The position numbers were made by a program, and so were the translations under genes. A stretch of DNA of 64,000 nucleotides. Origin: Ecdyonurus torrentis. Its lineage: Eukaryota; Arthropoda; Insecta; Ephemeroptera; Heptageniidae. Every line of letters starts with the position of its first letter. Position 1 is the first letter of the stretch. Location: NCBI GenBank assembly GCA_949318235.1, contig OX439131.1, forward strand, positions 37,691,273-37,755,272. The letters run 5' to 3'. This document shows positions 57,009 through 64,000 of the stretch, piece after piece. The notes beneath the pieces were generated by a model, which was not told the origin of the DNA, did no database searches, and was given only the letters and a program-made list of their open reading frames with translations.

Positions 57009-60000
57009 GCACACACGTACATTACGTACAGTACATAAGGCAAATAAAAGGTCTTGCTATAAATAATATTTGTAAACAATATTTTTATATTAAAAATGAT
57101 AAAAAAAAGAAATAAAAAAGTAAATTTAACTTTTTTTCTGCTATAAAATTGTTGTTTCGATGTAATCAGTAATGTAACATAATTTAAAAACTTCTCAGCG
57201 TAGCATTTGATTCATATTATGGGCAATGGTATAAAATATCACAGAAGAAAACTTTGATGTAAATTAGTAAGCAAAATCTATATCAAAACATATTATTCCT
57301 TTGATATTTTTCATATTGGATATACATAAAATATCTTTGACAGAATTTTCCGGGGATTATTCATGACAATATCTTTATATACGGTATATTTTATACTTGC
57401 AATATGTTCCAATTTTCCTTCTTTTCTCTTTTAAATAAATATATATTAAAAAACTCTTCCTGTCGTACATCAATAGTTTTTGTATTTACATTATTATACA
57501 AAAACATTTTTCAAATACACAAATATATCATTCAAAGTTGTAGCATATAAAATACCACTTAATTTACGTTCTATTTTTCATGATAAAAATTGTAAGGAGT
57601 ATCAAAATTCCAAAACTTGTAAATATACCCAACTTTATTTTTGATTTTTTGTATGTGATAAACAAACATATTATGAAAAATAGAAAATAACTCTTAAAGT
57701 TTTTTGAGAGGTTCCGTGCAAGACGGCGAGAAATATTCATCGGAATCTGTGCCGGTGCCTGAAAACATTCCTATTGTGCCGTTACTTCTTGTTTTTACAT
57801 CTTCCTTTCATCCACTAATCCTTTGTAAACCTATTGTCTTCATTTTCCACTAATTTGTTACTACCAGGCACCGGCTTCATAGTCGTTCACCACGTGGAGT
57901 GCGCGCAGAAGAAAACATTGACCATAGATTATAGTTAAGTGAAGTGGAAATAGTGTAGAAGCCGATCGGGTGACATTTCGTTCCGGAGCTTGTGTACACA
58001 CATTTTTCATGGATCTTGGATGTGGACGTCTTCAACTCGGACTTCTTCATAATCGGTCGCCCAGAAATACGAAACAGTTTACAACTCAAGGAGGCGCCTT
58101 GACTAGTTAAATTGTCTATGACAGAGCCGCAACTGGATTACATTCATGTGCATGTTACCCCCACATCCCAAGGTACATGAAAGCGTGGACCAGTAAAAAA
58201 CCTATATCAAATCACTCTAAAAGTGTGAAAACAACTTAAAATTTACAAATTAATATACCTCAATTTATTTTATTTGATCTTTTATCTAAATCTATTCACG
58301 CATATTACATAACTAAAGAGGTATTTCCCCGTAAAATACGTTAAATATATTTTAGGGTGACCTTTATAATTCAATTGTGGCTTTATATTAATATTTCCCC
58401 CAAATACCAATAGCGCATATATAAACTTTATATTATACTGTAGATATGTATATATACAGTATAATATTCAATATTACTTCAACTCGTGCTATTATTATTA
58501 TCATCATGTTTAATAAATGATATATAAGATGAGTGGTCCATAAATACAAGTTAAGTGTGCATATAACATAGCTGTAATGAAAATGTTATTAAAGTTTAAA
58601 TTGAATTTAATGAACCTTGTATAAGTACATAACATTTAATATCATCAAAGTGATTTTCTAACTATATAGAAACTAAAGAGGGGACTTATAGATAAGTATA
58701 TAATAATACTACTTTGTAAGTTATAATACTTTTAACAAAAAAAATTCTGTTATATAATATCTATTATAATATAATATTTTTTTAAAATAATCGATTATAG
58801 CTTTTACATTTTATATTGATACATATAAATCAACTATCTCAGCAATTTTATATTATAGTATTATATTATGCAATTAAAATTTCTTTATAAATTTATATCA
58901 AAATAGTATGAAAAGCTAACACATTACAGAAGAAATAGTGATAAAATTTCTTAACATATTTTTCAACATTTACGAGTTTATGTGACATATTTTATTCATT
59001 CACACACATGATATAAAATAATAAAAAATGTATATAAAAATATGTCTACAAACATATTATTTTTTTTTAATTACTATTTTCTAGCTGCAGTATGTTTGTG
59101 ACTGTTCAAATTTTAAAATGCAACTCCCAAAACGTCAACGCAAAAAAAAAAAAAAAAAAAAAAAAAAAGGAACGTATACGAGAATATTTTATTTTAGTGT
59201 TGTAATAAAAACGAAATGAAAAGAATAAAATTCAGGTATTTTCAAAGGAATTTTTCTAAATATTTTATTTTTTTTTTTCTTCTTTTTTGTAGCATATAAT
59301 ATTATTTCTTTCTACCAATTTAAAAATAAATATTTTACAAATTTGATATTTTATTGTTGAAGTTAAAGTTATTAAAATTTATGACTAGTTATTATTTTAC
59401 ATCAACTTTAATAAAGTTTTATTACTTTCATTCAGTCCATACATATTATTATAACAAAAAAAAATCAATTATTAGGAAAGTCAATTTGTATTTCCATTAA
59501 AACTCATATGACATTAACATTTTAATTATGATGGTAGTGTTTTTTTTTTTTTTTTTTTTTTTTTTTCATTTCAATAATTGAAAATTATACTATAAGAAAA
59601 ACTTTTTTTTAAAGTTTAATCGATTAAAATGAATTTTTTTGCTGTTAACATTATTACTAAACACAAAATTTATTTTCTGCAATAAATTTGGCCTATTATA
59701 ATTATTTAAATAGATTTTGTTTGATGTTTTAATACACAAAGATTGGTATCATATTTCGTAACGACAGAGACAGAAAAACATAGCTACCCTCATATTACAA
59801 AGATTAATATCCACGCTATTAAATTATACACGCAATCTGCCCCATACCACAGATTTCATTATGTATATATAAAAATATATATATTATAGTGAATAAAGTA
59901 ATTAAAAATAATTCTTGAATAGCGTGTATTTTCTGCGATGTGGCTTGATTATAAACAAATGATGATGGTTTCTACTTTTTTTTTTATTCAAAAGGACACA

Positions 60001-61558
60001 AAATTATGTATTGTGTTTACTCATTAAAAATTAACGAATGAAGTTGCTTATGTGTAGTATATAGGATACGATAATATACCTCATCACGCTACAAACATAA
60101 TATTATATAACATGAAAAAAATAAATTACTTTTTCCTCGTTCTTTTTTCTTTTCCAACTAACATACATCAATCACTCAAAAAGCTATTTCATTTTCATAA
60201 AATTTCAAATAAAAATTGGAATATCAGTTAATTTTTACAGATAGACTATATTGTGTAGCATAAACTATGACCGCTGATATAAGCTATAAATTGCAAAGGG
60301 GTTATATTTATAGGAGTAGGAGGGAATGTCCTTTTACATTTTACATTACATTTACTTTTTACAGCTTCTAATCCATATATTTTTATGAAAGTTTGTATGT
60401 GATATAAGCTGAAAGTTACCTAGGGGTTATTTAACATTTCTGATGAAGCATTTCATTCTTTTGTAAGTTCTTCAACTATATTTTCATGCTTATTTTTATT
60501 TCTTGGTAATACGTCATGAGAATACAAGTAAAGTAAAGTTTGGTAACTATATAAAAATTATATATATATATTTTTTTTTGACCCATGGGTAGTTTATATA
60601 GTGACAAGAAGATACAACAATTGCATTGCTCTTGGCAAAATATATATTTTCTAATTCTGGAAATTTTATAAAACTAAAGCTGTTTTACTGTAAGAAATTT
60701 CAATTAAATACATAAAATTACAATATTTATTCAATATTCTATCATACAAATTAAAATGGAAATTTTGATACAGTTAGTCAATGGGTTGTTACTATATTAT
60801 ACGACATACCAGTTCTATTTTATAAAATACCAAAATTTTGGATTTACTATTTTTTTGTATTATTTAAACTAAGCATATCTCATAATTTTAGTTTAAACTA
60901 TAAAATTTTAAATTATATATATGGATATATATAAATATATAAGAAAGCAGTTTTGTAGAATTTTAAAACATGATTTTTTTTTCTTCTTCTTCATATTTTT
61001 CATTTTTGCTGGCAGAGAAATAAGTGGCAAAGATTTTATATCCCAAACGTTGTCATGTATACATTTTGTTAGATATACGATACGCATTCTTAAATCTTAA
61101 ATTTCTTAGCAAGTCTTTTATGTAGGTGAAAGGAAAAAATATTATTTATCGTAAACGTACTAAAGTGGACTCTCAATAAAGCATTATACTCTGTACATGA
61201 GTACATACTATTACTTACGGTACAGTTACTATTTTTATAACTTTTATTTTTTGTTGCATTGATACAAAAATATTTTGTTAAATAAATGAAATTATTTTTT
61301 TAATTAAGATGAAAAGAAAATTTTAAAAAATATAAAATAATTTATTCAAAAAAAAAAAAAAAAAAAAAAAGGCTGAACTCAACACCAAGCAGATGTTGAC
61401 TTATATAAATGAAAAATATTTTATTATTTTTTTTGTATATATTTTTGTCTTGTTTTAAATAATATTTTTGACAGCAAGGAGGTGAAAAAGAATTTCTTGC
61501 AAATGACTACAAATCAATACTTTTGTCGAAAACGCTATGACGTCAGCAGTGACCGAGA

Positions 61559-61559
<1 letters not shown>

Positions 61560-61638
<79 letters not shown>
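61560..61638. repeat. (CT)n microsatellite
   Basis: About 79 bp of CT dinucleotides; a GA-rich run of opposite phase follows at 61747-61801. Confidence 0.95.
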
Positions 61639-61641
<3 letters not shown>

Positions 61642-61746
61642 TTCATGTGATGTGCGTATGTATGCAGCCTCTTTGATTAGAAAATTTCTAAATGAACAAA
61701 CATGTAACTACTTATAACTTTTTTTTAAATGTTAGCGTTGAAACTA

Positions 61747-61766
61747 GAGAGAGGGAGAGAGAGAGA

Positions 61767-61801
<35 letters not shown>
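61747..61801. repeat. (GA)n microsatellite
   Basis: About 55 bp of GA dinucleotides with a few GGG interruptions. Confidence 0.92.
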
Positions 61802-61803
<2 letters not shown>

Positions 61804-63659
61804 TATTTAACGTGTGATATATGAAAATAATAGTAATCAATTAAATAATGATAGTAAAAAATTCAACTTCATGAAAAATGTCAATACTCTAATAGAAAAT
61901 TTCAATCATCGGTAACATTTTTTCATAACTACATTTTTTTCCCCATACAGTAGACGCGTTTGCAAACATTTTACTAAACTACTTTCAATCTACAGAAATT
62001 TATATTAATGCAGATTGATTTTATTATTTTTATTCATTGGTTTGACTCAAAATCAAAACTACATATAGAAATATAGTATAAAGTTTCACTTTATATTATT
62101 TTTTAGTAAAAAAAATCAATCTGATTCGTTTTAAAATAGAATTTATAGCTTAGCTTCAAATTATTTAATTAATAAAATTTTAATGAAAAATCAACATTAA
62201 GAGAGAAAAAAACAGCGAACTTTGAGAATGATGGTTATAGTAATAAAAGAAATAAAAATATTATTTTAAAGATTTTGCATGCTTTTGTCCTAATCCTGTC
62301 TACTTACGGATAGCTGCAAAAAATTATAGTCTTAAAATAATAAAAGAAAAGTCCTCTCTTAAATTTGTCTAAATTTTATTTTTTTCTCTTGGTGAAACAA
62401 GCTTTAAAATTTATATTAGCGTTGCAATAATAAATGACATTTTATGTATTTAACTGAATGATATAAACCTGACTGTCATATTTACTTGTAACTAAAAATA
62501 TTGATTTAAGCATATTGTTCTAACTTAATCCTCTAAACTTTTGAAACCTAATTAAGCGTTAAAAGCAATTATGTGTTCTGCTACCGTATAAGATCTCTTT
62601 TTTTTATCTCTCTCTCTCTACTTTCTATCATTAATTTTCTAAAAGACATCATCATTATCACAAAGACTAACAAAAGAGTTTTCTTCAATAATTTTTATTT
62701 TATTCTCTCTCTCTCTTTATTTTTTTATTTGTGTGCAGCAAAGCGTACTATCAAAGCTTGACGCAAAAATTCTTAGAATGTCTAACAAAAAAAGTTTTCA
62801 TAAAACATTTGATCTTTTTTCTAAAGTATATTATTACGAAAATGAAATCAAATTTATATTTGATACTAAAAATGACTATCAATGAGATCTGTTGATTTTA
62901 CAGTATTCTTGGTATATGAACTCTTTATGTATTACGTAAACTATTTAAAACTAATAATTGTAAAAATTATATTTTATTTTGTAATATAAATGGTATTTAT
63001 TTTATGTCTTGTTGCAATATATTATTGGCTAACCATGTAATATGGCTGAAAAAAAAAATGGTATGCACTTTAAAAAAAGTTAATTTATTATTTTATAATA
63101 ATATCTTTTAATTAGTGAAAGTTAATTATGTTTTTAATCATACTAATAATTGAAAATAAACAGTGAAGAGAAGTAAAAATACTTACATAGAGTTATGATA
63201 TTTTAATAGCAAATAACTATCGTTCTCTCTACATAGTAATTAATTAAATTTATTGATAATATATTACAACGTATTTGTAGATCTTGTTATTTATCTATAA
63301 ATATTAAATACTGTTAACAATCCAATAAAACCCAATTATACGTATTGATACAGTATTTTATATAACTTTATATAACTTATATTATACTTGTATACATTTC
63401 GGTATTTCACACCTGCGTCAACTGTTTTGGTAAAACTGTAATTTAGCATTATAAATATACAAGAAATTGTCCTACACATTTGTAAATAAGTTTTCTTTCA
63501 TTTGTCCTCCAACATTTAAAAAATTCATATCAATAAATATGAAATCATTGTATAGTAAAAAATAATAAATAGGAAAACAGCAAATAAAGACGCAAAACAA
63601 TTAAAAAAATATGTATTTACTTCTACATTAATTATATAATTCAATACAGTATCCTTTAA

Positions 63660-63994
63660 GGGAGTAGGTGACCGATGTCGGCCATTAAATTCAAACTTTT
63701 CTCGTCAAAAAAAAAAAAAAAAAAAAAATTGCACATTGATACTTTAGCTTGAGACAATTTCAATTATAAAAATATTTTGGGGGGTCACCATGCAGATTAA
63801 TTTTCTATGATTTTTTGAAATTTTAAGCCCATAAGGCCCAATGTTAATTTCAATATATAATTTTTTTTTCGGGACGGTCAAACATCATGAAATCTTTATT
63901 ACGGCTAGATGTGACCCTTAGCTACACAATGACACCAAATTTAGACCCAAAACACTTCTAGTTTTTTTAGATATAAGGAAGGTACCCTACTCCC
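63660..63994. mobile_element. TTAA-flanked MITE, family E
   Basis: A 335-bp element with ends GGGAGTAGGTGACC and GGTACCCTACTCCC, flanked by TTAA at 63656-63659 and 63995-63998. The TTAA duplication suggests mobilisation by a piggyBac-type transposase, though the first bases are not the usual CCC. No coding capacity. Confidence 0.8.
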
Positions 63995-64000
63995 TTAAAT

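Larger units (their letters stand above)
56680..64000 (+). other. Intron 2 of the RasGRF-like gene (partial)
   Basis: AT-rich sequence after the GTAATT donor, with (AT)n, (CT)n and (GA)n tracts and one MITE. A less AT-rich patch at about 57715-58190 has a 70-aa - strand frame without recognisable features and looks like an old interspersed repeat. I see no third exon. Confidence 0.6.

Noticed and set aside
57877..58089. 70-aa - strand frame in a less AT-rich patch
   Set aside because: No recognisable motif and no polyadenylation or splice context; more likely part of an old interspersed repeat.

Overview
The window looks like nuclear DNA of an animal, most likely an arthropod. It is very AT-rich and crowded with microsatellites ((GA)n, (AC)n, (AT)n), homopolymer tracts, a tRNA-derived SINE and many short foldback elements. 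The species cannot be read from the sequence. Two coding exons of one host gene are recognisable, at 11267-11425 and 56548-56679 on the + strand. They encode the start of a RasGRF-type Ras guanine-nucleotide-releasing factor, that is, its N-terminal PH domain. They splice in phase 0 across a 45.1 kb first intron, and the remaining exons lie beyond the window.

The main feature is a complete Polinton/Maverick element (27534-43607, 16,074 bp) sitting in that intron. It has a perfect 6-bp target duplication (tataat). Its terminal inverted repeats of about 0.6 kb are identical by eye over the first ~560 bp, apart from one 15-bp repeat unit further in. Every core Polinton module is present without a visible stop or frameshift. 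In the direction of the - strand block these are: a protein-primed family-B DNA polymerase in four exons; a small protein resembling PPP1R15; a packaging ATPase; two small uncharacterised virion-type proteins; an integrase with a chromodomain; a minor capsid protein; a basic core-type protein; a double-jelly-roll major capsid protein; an RNase H-like/exonuclease-like protein; an adenain-type protease; and a 273-aa protein with a possible PC4-like segment. One more gene (112 aa) runs on the + strand just inside the left terminal repeat. The genes are therefore sufficient for replication, integration and virion assembly, as in Polinton-like viruses (adintoviruses).

The termini are more elaborate than usual. 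Each TIR holds three tandem subrepeats of ~170-180 bp. The first two carry a composite of a TCAAGGTCG (FTZ-F1/SF-1-like) site joined to a heat-shock-element-like array, and a TGACGTCA palindrome occurs in the first and third. A second, diverged inverted repeat further in carries a perfect four-unit heat-shock element on the polymerase side. Together these suggest stress- or hormone-responsive control. The most unusual coding candidate is the 92-aa protein at 37467-37745, with a PP1-docking RVxF motif and a downstream DxxRFxxxI motif at PPP1R15-like spacing.

Outside the Polinton, the intron and flanks hold several MITEs, mostly flanked by TTAA, a tRNA-Ser-like SINE, two retroposon 3' tails, hAT-like end fragments and many microsatellites. 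I see no rRNA, functional tRNA gene or CRISPR array, and no further host exon.
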